From: Closterium sp. Naga37s-1
Taxonomy: Eukaryota; Streptophyta; Zygnematophyceae; Desmidiales; Closteriaceae
Assembly: GCA_947471745.1 (NCBI GenBank)
Contig: CANJKZ010001041.1
Location: 1 to 64,000 of the forward strand
DNA: 64,000 nt
Reading direction: 5' to 3'
The notes below the pieces were generated by a model. It saw nothing but the letters and a program-made list of their open reading frames with translations, had not been told where the DNA came from and searched no databases. Numbering within the stretch: position 1 is the first letter of the stretch; every line of letters starts with the position of its first letter. Below are positions 46,601-58,600 of the stretch, one piece after another. A program made the translations under genes and the position numbers.

Positions 46601-49600
46601 ACATGGCATGGCGAGGAAGGGAAGAGATGGGGCTGCGTAGCGGAGGAAAGGATGCACGGAGAGAGCAGGTGAGGAAGGAACGGGAGAAAGGACAGAAACC
46701 GGAAGAAAAGGGAGAGAGCTGCACAACTGCACGCCACCCCCAGGAGAGGTTGGCGTGCCAGACCTCCGTGCTGCTGATCCAAGGCGGCGGGCTGACAGTG
46801 GAGGGGGAGAAGGCGAAGACAGCAATCATAGACACCGGCGCGCAGAGCGTTATACTAGGGAAGGGGATGGCCGAGAAACTAGGACTGTGGGCACCGGACA
46901 GATGATAGAATTGGAACTTAACTGATTGATTGATAAGGAAGGCACGAGGCCTTAAGTACAAACACGGTTGGGTTGAGCAAAGCTAGGGAGAGGATGGGAT
47001 GGGAATCCTAGCAAATCTCCAATTGGTGAGTTGGCAGATTTGCAGGATTACGAGGGAATCCCAACCAGATAGGGTTGGGATTACAAATCTACACCCAACC
47101 TACAAAGTAACCTAACCGATATAGAATATAGTACAAAGTGTTGACTGACTATTTCTAACACACCCCCTAGGCTGACAACACTTCAGCCACATGGAGGTCC
47201 AACACCCATGGACGAGAGGAGGCGGTAGTGGTCTTGGCGAACAAGAGACTTGGTAAACAAGTCAGCAAGGTTGCAGTCGGAGGCAATGTGTTCTGCCTTC
47301 AGCTGCTCGCGCTGCACCAGCTCACGAAGAAAGTAGTGACGGACTTCAATGTGCTTGGTGCGGCCGTGGAAGACGGGGTCCTTGGTGAGGTGAATGGTGC
47401 TCTCGTTGTCACACCAAAGCGTTGGGGTTGGTTGAGGATACCCAAGTTCTGCCAGCAAGAAGGAGAGCCAACGGGCCTCCTGGGCAGCCATGGTCCCTGC
47501 ATACAGCTCTGCCTCACAGGTCGACAGTGAGACGGAAGACGACCGAGTGGAGCGCCAACTGACAACCCCACTGCCAAGGGTAAAGCAATACCCTTGGGAA
47601 GAGCGCCGATCACTTTGGTCATCAGCATAGGACGAGTCACTGTACCCCTCAAGGCGAACAGGGGAAGAGCCGCCAAGAGTGAGCACATAGTCCTGTGTGC
47701 CTTTGAGATAGCGGAGGACCCGCTTGGCGGCAGACCAGTGGTGGCTCGTGAAGCGACCAGGTGCAACGTAGCGAGACAGGACACTGACTGGATAGGCCAA
47801 GTCTGGTCGAGTGCACATCATCGCGTACATGAGGGAACCAACGAGCTCGGGGTAAGCCTCATCGCAGGGCTCAGGTGAGGGAACAGAGGGTGCAGTGAGT
47901 TGGTGCTGCAGAGAGAGTGGGGTGGGCATTGAAGCTGCTTCCTGCATCTTGAACCTTGTCAGAACGTTGTTGATGTAGAACTTCTGCGAGAGGGTGATGG
48001 TGCGGGCAGTGCGATCACGTGTGATTTCCATGCCCAGATAGTTCGTCAGCTTCCCAAGATCCTTCATGGCCAGCTTCTCACCAAGTGCGGCTTTGACTGC
48101 TGCCAGCTCAGTCTGATCCTTGGTGACAAGGATCATGTCATCGACATAAACCAAGATGAAGAAACGGGATGGTGTTGCTCGAATGAAGAGGCTGGGGTCA
48201 GAGGTGGATGGGTGAAAGTCGAGGGACCCTAAGGTGCTCTTGAGCTTGTTGTGCCATTCCCGGGGTGCTTGCTTGAGGCCATATACTGGTCGATTCAGCT
48301 TCCATACAGTGCCTGGTGGAAAAGGAGCTGGAAATCCTTCGGGCCGTTCCATGTAGATTTCCTCTCGAAGGATCCCTTGCAAAAACGCAGAAGACACATC
48401 CATGCAGTCAACCTCCATGTCATCTCGAGCGGCCACATCGAGAAGGGTGCGCAGTGTGGGAGGTTTGGCAGTGGGAGAGAATGTCTCAAAGAAGTCCAGT
48501 CCACGCTTTTGGGTAAATCCCTTGGCACAGTACCGGGCTTTGAAGACAGGAAATTCGCCTGGAAGTTGTTTCACCCGGAAAACCCATTTTCCCTTCACAA
48601 TGTTGACGCCGGAGGGAGGAATGATATCTGTGAAAGTCCCTGTGTGAATGAAGGCCTCACACTCTGCGATAATGGCCCCTATCCACTGAGCGGAGTTAGG
48701 ACCAGAAACTGCTTCAGCATAGGTGAGAGGTGTGGGGATGGAGGGGTTGTCTGAGAAGTTGAGGGTGGGAGATTCTGCGATATCTGGAAAGAGAGAGCAG
48801 AGCGCGTGTATGGCTGAGTCAATGTCAATCAACTCCTCATGTCTGTCCTCAAGAAGGGAGGGCATGAGCGAATAATCACCCCCGACAGGAGGAGGATTGA
48901 GAGAGACACGAATGGAAAGGGAAAGAGGCTTGGGAGCTTTGTGCGAGCGGGTGCGACCAGCGATGGGGGAGGGAGGCGGAGCTGGAGGAGGAGAAGCAGG
49001 AGGTGTAGTGGCAGCATCAGGAGCATCAGCTGAATCAGGAGCAGGAGGTGGATCAGGAGCAGGAGCGGCAGCAGGAGGACGGCGTTGGTAGGTTTTGAGA
49101 GGAATGGGCTCGGGGGCGGGAAGGAGCGGGGGAGACTGCGTGGTACTGGATGGGGAAGCGGGTGACGGGGGGTCGGAAACTGTGGAGGGAGCGGGAAGAG
49201 GAGGAGATGGAGTGGTGGCAGGAGGAAGGCTGTCAAAGTCAGCCCAAGTTAGAGAAAGAGGAGGAGGAGAAGGAGAAACTGTGGAGGAGGGGTAGAATGG
49301 GTGGGATTCATCGAAGAAAACATCTCGGCTGCGATAGAGTTTGTTGGTGGTAGGATGGAGGAAGAGGTAGTCTGGTGAGTCCAGGTTGTGCCCGAGGTAC
49401 ACGCACGTGATTGTTTTCGGAGCAAGCTTGCCGCCAGCTGCACGACGGGCTTGGGAGTTGAGGAGGACATAGGAAGTGCACCCCCATACACGAAGAGGGC
49501 GGACGGACGGCTTTTGACCCGTCCATAGCTCTGCGGGGGTGGTGTGGGTGTGGTGAGGATGAGGATGGAGATTGTGGAGGGCGGCAGCATGGAGCATGGC

Positions 49601-52600
49601 GTATCCCCAAAGAGAGGGGGGGGCGGAAGCATGAGTGAGGAGGCAGCGAGCAATCTGCACCAGGATGCGGTTTCGGCTTTCAGCAACACCGTTCTGTTGA
49701 GGGCTGTCTGGGAGAGTGAAGGTCTGTTTGATACCCTCAGTAGAGCAGAACGCTTTGAGAGTGTTGTTGCGGAATTCACCGCCACCGTCAGAGTGAAGAA
49801 ACTTGATTTTGGTTTTGAAGTGTGAATGAGCCTGCCTGACCCATTCCATGATGATGGCAGGGGCTTCAGACTTGGCGGTGAGAAGGTGAACGGACACATA
49901 GCGGGAATAGTCATCGACGATGACAAGGAAGTAGAAGTGTCCGCCACGGGAACGAACTGGTGCTGGACCCCAAAGGTCCATGTGTACGCGATCGAGAGGT
50001 GCGGTAGAGATGGACTCAGTGGGAGGATGGGGCTGTTCCCGAAGCTTGCTCTGTGCACAGTCAAGGCAAGGCGGACCAGAAAGAGAGGGGGGTTGTGGAA
50101 GTGAGGCGGGCAGTCCATGAAGGAGTTGCTTGGTGGCAAGGTCGGAAAGTGCGCGGAAGTTGATGTGGCCGAGGCGGTTATGAAATAGCATAGTCTTGTC
50201 AGTGAGGAGGCGGCAGTGACATGAGGGGGAGTCTAAGGATGGAAGCGGAAGGTTGGTGAGGGAGCATGTTTGAACGGGAGGTACAATTAGTGTGTACAGG
50301 TTGTTGGAGTTGAGGGTGAAGCGGGCAAGATGGAGTCCGGTTTTGGCGTCAAACATGTCACAGTAGTCAACATCATTGGGAAAGATGGTGATCACGCCTG
50401 CGTGTTGGATTTCCCGCTGTGCAAGAAGGTTGTAGCGGAGGGTTGGGGCACAGATGCCAATGACTCTGCCAGATGGGAATGCTGGACAGGAAATTGTGGA
50501 GGAGCCATGGCATTGGATGGAGAAGCTAGAATCTGCTCCAAGGAGTGAGGTGGGAGCCTGATAGGGAACGAAGGCAGTTTGGTCTTTAAGCACTGTATGG
50601 GTGGCACCACTGTCTAGTATGAACTCGATTCCCTGTGTGGTTGAAACACCGATGTACTGCGACCCCTTCTCATTAATAAGACCAGCACCAGAGAACAACA
50701 GGTTAAGGCGAACATCAAATGGGGCGCTAGCAAATGCCTGAGCAGGTTCCTCCACTGCCTCGACCTGGTTCACGCGACGGGGTGGTGCCCAGTTGGGAGG
50801 CCGCTTGTCCTTGGATACACCATGGACGTCATACCACTCGTCATCTCGCTTCTTGAAGCAAGTGGCCTTAGGGTGGTTGGTGCCGTTGCACTTCTGCCCC
50901 GCACGTGGACCCTTCCGAATGAGGTACTGGCATGGGGGAAAGGAGTTGCGCCTCTGGCCCTGCTGGGAACGAAATGGAATGCCAGGGGAGTAGCGCACAG
51001 CATTGACTGATGCCTGGGCTGCAAGGTCCTTTTCCGCAGAGAGGAGGGCCGAAGCGACTTTCTCGAAGGTGAGTTCCTTGGTGGGGAGCTGCTTGAGCAT
51101 GGAACTGGTGACGTTGTAGGCCGGGGTGAGTCCGACGAGAAGCCCAGCAGCAGGTGCCTGTTCGGGGAAGGTGACCCCAATGTCCTTGAGCTCCTCATGG
51201 ATGTTGCGGATTTCAGAGATGTAATCTGCCATGCCCGGGCATTCCTCAAGGCGGATTTGGAACATGCGAGGAATGAGGATTGCAACTCCCACGGCAGTCT
51301 TGTCATGAAAACGATCCTGGAGGTACTTCCAAATGTCATGCGCAGAGCGGAAGGTGCGGTAGGACTTGACTAACTCAACTGGGGTGGTGGTGATGAAAAC
51401 CCTAATCACTGCCGCGTCCGCCTGCTCCCAGAGACTAAAGTCCGTCTCATACTTGGTGGTCTTAGCATCGAAAGTGCTCTTGGCTGTGGGAGTGGCGCCT
51501 TCACCGAGAGGATCGGGAGGGAGAGGCATCTTCCCCTTGCCGCGGTTGAGGAGGATGTCCTTGAGGCAAATCCCCTTGAGCTCCGAGCTAAGGAGGTGCT
51601 TCTCCACTCCATAGCACCACTCCCCGAAGTTGGTGCTCGTGCCGTTGGGAGCGAGGTTAAGGATGATGAGGTTTCCGACGAGAGTGGAAGTAGAAGTTGC
51701 CATTTCGCGCGGAGCGCAGCGCTAAAGTCTCCGATACGTAGCGGAGCGAAATGCCCGTAAAATACCCTGTTATACTGCTTCGCCGATGCCCCCTGTTCTG
51801 CTTCGCTGCTGCCCCTGTTCCGCTTCTCTGCTGCGCCGCTGACCTGTTCTGCTGCGCCGCTGACCTGTTCTGCTGCGCCGCTGACCTGTTCTGCTGCGCC
51901 GCTGACCTGTTCTGCTGCGCCGCTGAACCTGTTCTGCTGCGCCGCTGAACCTGTTCTGCTGCGCCGCTGAAAACCTGTGCTGCTGCGCCGCTGAACCTGT
52001 TCCGCTGCGCCGCTGAAAACCTGTTCTGCTGCGCCGCTGAACCTGTTCCGCTGCGCCGCTGAACCTGTTCCGCTGCGCCGCTGAAAACCTGTTCTGCTGC
52101 GCCGCTGAACCTGTTCCGCTGCGCCGCTGAAAACCTGTTCGAAGTTAAGAAGATGTGAAAATTTCGACGGAGATTTGAAAAACCAGAGGCTTACGATGAA
52201 GGAAGTCGAAAGCTGAAAATGTCGCCGTTGAAAAACGAGAAGCGCGATGAAGGAAGCCGAATGCGCACTTGAACGGAGCGACGATGTGAAGTTTCTGAAA
52301 TACGCTAAGCGTAGGAGCCGGGAGCCGAAATAGGCATAGCCTAGAAGGAGAGAACCATCGGGACGCCAAGGATCGGATTCCGCGTGAGCGGAATTTACTA
52401 GCTCGATACCATGATAGAATTGGAACTTAACTGATTGATTGATAAGGAAGGCACGAGGCCTTAAGTACAAACACGGTTGGGTTGAGCAAAGCTAGGGAGA
52501 GGATGGGATGGGAATCCTAGCAAATCTCCAATTGGTGAGTTGGCAGATTTGCAGGATTACGAGGGAATCCCAACCAGATAGGGTTGGGATTACAAATCTA

Positions 52601-55600
52601 CACCTAACCTACAAAGTAACCTAACCGATATAGAATATAGTACAAAGTGTTGACTGACTATTTCTAACAACAGACACGTGGTGAAGGGAATGCTAGTGAT
52701 GACGGCAGAGGGAGGAGAGTCAAAATGGATGCCCTGCACGAGGACTCCGATAGAGCTAACAGTGCTCAAAGGAGAGAAACACGAAACGCCAGTCAGAATC
52801 AGGTGCGGGATTTCAGAGTCCGAAGATTTCGATGTGCTGGTGGGCACGGAGATGATTTTCGCGTTGGGCATGACCATCTGCTTTTGGAAAGAGACAGTGG
52901 AGTTCCGAACTAGGTGGTGGAGGAAGGGTGAACCGCTGGGGCAGCTTCCGGTGCAGTTTGTGAAGACAGAGCCGAAGCGGGCCTACCGTGTAGATCAGAA
53001 AGAAGTGACGGCGAAGCAGGGGGCACAAGAGAGAGCAGCTGGCAGAGGAAAAGGCGGGGAGCCCAGGATGCGCTTCATGGATGAGCCTAGCCAACAGACC
53101 GATTGGCAACAACCCATCCGGCTGGTGGAACTGTTCGGGGGAATAGGGGCGGGACTGGCAGCAGTGGTGCGAAACGGAATAGCAGTGAAACAGTGGATTT
53201 ACGTGGAGCAGGCACCGGAAGTGAGGAAAATAGCAGAGCATCATGCGTGGGAGTTGCACAGAGAGTTTCCGGAGCTGCTGAAGGGAGAGGTGATCAAGGC
53301 AGCAATGAGCAGGGGAGTGAACGATGTAAGAGCAATCACGGAAACTGAAGTGGCAAGCTGGGGGCACGTGGACCTACTAGTAGCAGGGTGGGAATGCCAA
53401 GGGGTATCTTGGGCAGGAAAGGGCAAGGGTGAGCAAGACCCCAGGACCAAACTGATGGAGGAATTGTTCAAGATTATGGAGTGGGTGCAGGTTAGGCAGG
53501 GCAGACTGGCCTACCTGTTGGAGCACCTGGACATGGAAGGAGATGTACGAGAACCAGTAAGACTGGTAAGGGAGAGAGTAACGAGGCAAATGGGCAAAGG
53601 GGTGAGCAGCGATGCAGCACGGATGGGAGCGTACGCACACAGGCTTAGGATGTACTGGCAAAATGTGGTGCCAGCGGAAGACCTGCAGAGGGAGATAGAG
53701 GGAGTTCAGAGGGCAGGGGGGCGGAAGGTGAGAGACATCCTGGAGCCGGGAAGGACTGCAGCACCAGTGACCAAGAGGAGCTACAGCAGACACTACCCAT
53801 GCAACCAGGTGGGACAGGAGAGACAGGCATTACCCACTCTGGTGTCATACGAGGGGGCAGCAGGATATCGGATGGATGGGGAGCAGCCGGGCCCAGGACT
53901 TGTACAAGACCATAGGAAGGGACGGTGGGAAGAACCCACGGCGTTGGAGAGGGAGCTGGCTATGGGGTACAAGGAGAACGCCACCGCAGCCCCTGGCGTG
54001 AGTGAGAAGGAAAGGAGGCGGGCATTGGGGAATGCTATGGATGGGTACATGATGAAATGGCTGGTGCAGCGGATGTGGAAAGAGACAGTGCTGCACTGGG
54101 GACTGAAGGAGGGAGAGAACACAGTAGCAACAGTCAGACAAGGGGTGTGGGCCTACCTGGAGAAAGAGGAGCCAGAGTGGAAGATAGGTGAGAACATGAG
54201 CGGGGAAGGGAAGGCAGCAATGCGAGCACTGCTGGTCAAGCATCGGAAGGGCTTCGCCTTCACCCTGCAGGAGTTGGGGAAGTGCAAGATCAAAGAGATG
54301 GCACTGAAGCTGAGCAGTGATGAGCCCGTATTCCACCGCAGGAGAAAGATGTCACCAGGGGATGAGGAGATATGCAGAGAGAAGATAAAGGAGCTGCTGG
54401 AAGCTGGACTGATCAGGAGGTCAGAGTCGGAATATGCAACCCCTACCGTGGTGGCAGCCAGGAAGGACTTGACAGGCGAGGTGCTGAGCAGGAGAATGTG
54501 CGGGGATTACAGGGATCTCAACAAAATCACAGTGCCGGACAGATATCCCATGCCGATGGCTGAAGAACTCTTCGACAAATTGGCCGACGGGGTGTTCTTC
54601 ACGACGCTGGACCTGCGGCAGGGCTTCAATCAAATCAAGATCAGAGAGGAGGATGTGAGGAAAACCGCCTTCCAAGGAACGCCTCGGCAGTGTTCCAGAG
54701 GGTCATGGATGCGGTGCTGCGGGGAATAGAACGTGCGGCGTGCTATATCGATGACGTAGTGATCTTCAGCTTGACCGAACAGCAGCACCTGGAAGACGTG
54801 GAGAGGACACTGAGTGCCATAGAAGGGGCAGGGCTCACCTGTCATCCCAACAAATGCAGATGGGGGGAGCAGACAGTGCAGTACTTGGGGTATGAGGTCA
54901 AAGGGGGGCAAATCGGGATCCAGCAAGCGAAGGTGCAGGTGCTGGACAGGCTAAGGGAACCGCGAGACAAGTCAGGACTGCGGGTGGTCTTGGGCTTCCT
55001 CAGCTACTACCGACGCTTCGTGCCTAACTTCAGCAAGAGAGCCGTGCTGTTGAACGGGATGCTGCGGGAAGACAAGGCATGGGAATGGGGAGAGAAGCAG
55101 ATGGATGCGCTGCAAGATCTGATGACAGCAGTAAAAACGGCGACAGTGCTGCGGCTGCCGGCAGCAGACCAGCCCTTCATCCTTTACACCGACTGGAGCA
55201 GTCAGGGGATGGGGGCAATACTGTGCCAGGAGGTGGAGGGAGTGGAGAAGGTGGTGGCCTACGCCAGCAGGAGCTTTAACCCGGCTGAAGCACAGTACAG
55301 CTCGTATATCGGGGAGGGGCTGGCGGCGGTGTGGGCAGTGGGGCATTTCCGGGTATACCTGCAGGGCAGAGAACTCACCCTGGTCACTGACCATCAGCCC
55401 CTCACGTGGCTGATGACTACACCAGGGCTGACTGGCAGGAACGCGAGGTGGGCAGTTAAGCTGCAGGAATACGACTTCAAGATAAAGCACAGGCCGGGGA
55501 AGACGCTGCAGCATGTTGATGGTCTCTCCCGCAACCCTCCGCCACTGGAGACGGAGCAGGTGGCACAGGGGATGGAACAGACAGAGCAGGAGCCAGCGCA

Positions 55601-58600
55601 CACCTTGATTTTGCTGGCAAGAGAGGTGGAGCAGGACGGTGCCAAGGGGAGTAAGGGGCCTGCTGACATCTGGCAGGACGCAAAGGCAATGGAATGGGTG
55701 AAGGGAGAGACCGAGGAAGATGAGACCGTGTCTGAAAGGGTGAGAGCACGAGGACACCACTACAGGTGGTATCAACAGCAGCTGCAGATCAAGACAGAGG
55801 ATGGCTGGAAACTGGTGCCAGCGCCAAAGGACCGTGAAGCAGTGATCAGAGAAGTCCACACCAAGCTGGGGCATTTCGGGCATGAGAGGACCGTGCACCT
55901 GCTGAAGACAGGCTGGTGGTGGGAAGGGATGCGAAGGCAAGTGAAAGAGTGGGTGGAGGGGTGTGAGGCATGTCAGAGGAGCAAAGCAAACCTTACCCAG
56001 GCCAAGGCCGAGCTGCAGTCACTGCCAATCTGTGGATTGGGGTTCCGATGGTCCCTGGACCTAGCGGGAGAGCTGCCGCTAAGCAGGAGCGGGAACCAGT
56101 ACATAGTGCTCATGGTTGAGCATGTGAGCAAGTGGCTGGAGGTGAGAGCCATCCCTAGCAAGAGCGCGAGGCACATTGCAGCGGCTTTCAAGGCGCAGGT
56201 AGTGTGTCGATTTGGAGCGTGCGGGGAGGTGCTCACAGATCAGGGCACCGAGTTCCAGGGGGAGTTCAGGAAGTTGCTGGAGGAGTCTGGCATCACGCAC
56301 CGACGTACCTCCCGCTACCACCCGCAAAGCGACGGCCTGACTGAGCGCATAGTGCAGACCATTAAGCGAGGGCTGCGGGCCTACGGGGAACAGAGAAAGA
56401 GGGATTGGGATGATGAGTTGGATTGGATAGCAGCAGGGTACAGATTCGGGAAGCAGGCAGCGCTGAGGGATCATTCCCCTTACAGCTTACTCTATGGACG
56501 CGAGCCAATTCTGCCAGTGGGGGCACCGCGGGTTTTGACAGACACAGTGACAGCGGGCACGATCAAGAACTGGGTAGCCTTGTCCGACGTGAGAGCACGC
56601 TACATGCGCTTCATGATGCCGGCCGCACTGGAGAATCTGCACACCGCACAGCTGCGAGATGCCAGGAGATACGAACAGAGGCAACGCAAGGGAGAGGGGA
56701 GAGTGGCTCGGGGCGTCTGTGAAGGGCAGGAAGTTTATCTGAGGAGAGCGAAGCAGGACACTCTGGATGTGGGCTTGGGGACAGTGCGCTGGAAAGTCAA
56801 GGAGGTGCGCCCTTCTGGGGTGCTGGTCCTGGAAAATGAAAAAGGGGCACTGTTGAGGGAACATCAGACGAACACAGCTGTGATTAGAGGGACTGGGCCT
56901 CAGCGTACTGGTCCTGTGACCCGCGCTCAAGCTGCTCGAGCACGGGCACAGGAGGGGGCAGAGAGTGGCTGAGGCAACAGAAGGAACTGAGAAGAAGAAG
57001 AGAACCAGAAGGAAGGCAAATGACTGGCAGAGCTGTTTCTCCGACAAAGCCGAGGGGCTGGGAGACGTAGAGGTACTCGTCAAAGCCCAGGAAGAGTGCC
57101 CCGCGGGTTGGGATGGGATAGTTGCCAACGGGAGGTGAAGAGTGAGCGGTAGGCACAGTCGTTCACCACTAGCACCTGGTTGAAGGGCGGGGAGAGGAAG
57201 TGGGGAGGTGGGCAGAGAAGAGGAGGGTGGGTGGTCGGTCTGTCATCTATGAATGTATTTCAGAGATCAGAGAGAGGTGAAGAGGGACCCGAAAGGCCAC
57301 GTGTAGAGAGGGTGTTTTTGAGAGGGACTATAATGAGACGTCTCAAAAACACCCTCTCTACACGAGGTGAAGAGGGACCGACCCGAAAGGCGCAAATCCA
57401 ATTCCCCCTCTCACCTGCCTATTCCCTCTCATCTGCCCACCCCCTCTTGCCTGCCCACTCCCTCTCACCTGCCCGAACCACGTCTCGAATTCGTCCACTT
57501 CAGTCACATCCGTTACAGTCATCTGCCCCTCCTTTATAAAGGGACCCAGCGTCCGCATTATAGGCTCGCCCATGCCGCCCGCATTGTACATGTGGAACAG
57601 GTCCACCCCGTGGCCCTGCTGGTGGTATACCACCCACTCGAGCACTCTGAGGGAGTTGAACTGGCCGTAGATTGGCGAGGAGCAATAGGTGATGTTGCTG
57701 GCGTAGGGGGCTGACGGCTGGGGGGCGTGGGGATGGGCATGCAGAAAAGGGACGGAAGAGATAGAGCAGAGGTCTATTATGTGGCCCTGCTGGTGGTATA
57801 CCACCCACTCGAGGAGTCTGAGGGAGTGGAACTGGTTGTAGGTGGGCGAAGAACAGTAGGTGATGTTGCTGGCGTAGGGGGCTGGGTGGGAGCAGGGCAA
57901 AAAGAGGGGAGAGAGAGCAGGTCTACACAGTGGCCGTGGCCCTGCTGGTGGTATACCACCCACTCGAGTACTCTCAGGGTGAACTGGCCGTAGATGGGTG
58001 AGGAGTAGTAGGTGATGTTGCTGGGGTAGGGAGCTGGGGGCTGGGAGCAGGACAGACAGAGGGAAGGAACAGTGGAGAAGGAGGGAGAGGAGAGCGGGTC
58101 TATCCAGTGGCGGTGCTGCGCTGGTGGTATACCACCCACTCGAGGACTCTGAGGGAGTTGAACTGGCCATAGATGGGCGAGGAGTAGTAGGTGATGTTGC
58201 TGTGGTAGGGGGCTGACGGCTGGGGTCGGCTTGGGGGAGAAAGGGAGAGGAGGGTGGAAGGGAGAGGGTGTGGAGGGAGAAAGGGTCTATGCTGTGGCTG
58301 CGTTGGTAGATGGGGAATGGGAGAGGGAGAGGAGGGAGGAAGCACGCAGGAATGGAATAGAACGGACTGGACCAACATCCCTCGTTATAGGAGGAGCACA
58401 ATAGAAGCACCTGCACCGCAACCCTACACACCTCGAGTGGCAATGGCAACTTCTCATTGGCCGGTTCGCCGAGCACCAAGATCTCCTCTCGTTCGATCAC
58501 AACCGTCAGATGGCCCCCCGCACTCCGCCGCCCGTCCCCTTTCCGCCCCCGCTCTCTTGTGCTGGGGGTGGGGCTGCTGAGCTGGCAGAACAGCATTGCC

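Larger units (their letters stand above)
46903..52669 (-). mobile_element. Ty1/copia retrotransposon B, complete and recent
   Basis: Two 258-bp LTRs (46903-47160 and 52412-52669) differ at one position that I can find. Target duplication ACAGA is intact (46898-46902 and 52670-52674). PBS TGGTATCGAGC lies next to the 5' LTR (minus strand, 52401-52411) and polypurine tract AGGGGGTG next to the 3' LTR (47161-47168). One uninterrupted 1506-codon polyprotein. It lies in the protease region of the gypsy element. Everything visible is consistent with a potentially active copy; activity itself is inference. Confidence 0.96.
43278..57046 (+). mobile_element. Ty3/gypsy retrotransposon with DNA methyltransferase domain
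   Basis: Domain order: RS-rich Gag extension, Gag, three zinc knuckles, protease, cytosine-C5 methyltransferase, RT, RNase H, integrase, which is the gypsy order plus a captured domain. Outer ends are TGTC...GACA and the flanks show a short match AAGC (43274-43277 and 57047-57050), a possible 4-bp target duplication. It lies in a redundant copy of the GALS-like DxD exon. It is interrupted by copia B (46903-52669). About 8.0 kb without the insertion. The RT carries a deletion with frameshift near 54680, so this copy is not autonomous. The terminal repeats are irregular (see separate entries). Confidence 0.9.

Noticed and set aside
53100-54090. Methyltransferase as a host DNMT or part of a restriction system
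   Set aside because: It is in one uninterrupted frame with gypsy protease and RT, and no restriction enzyme or specificity subunit is nearby.
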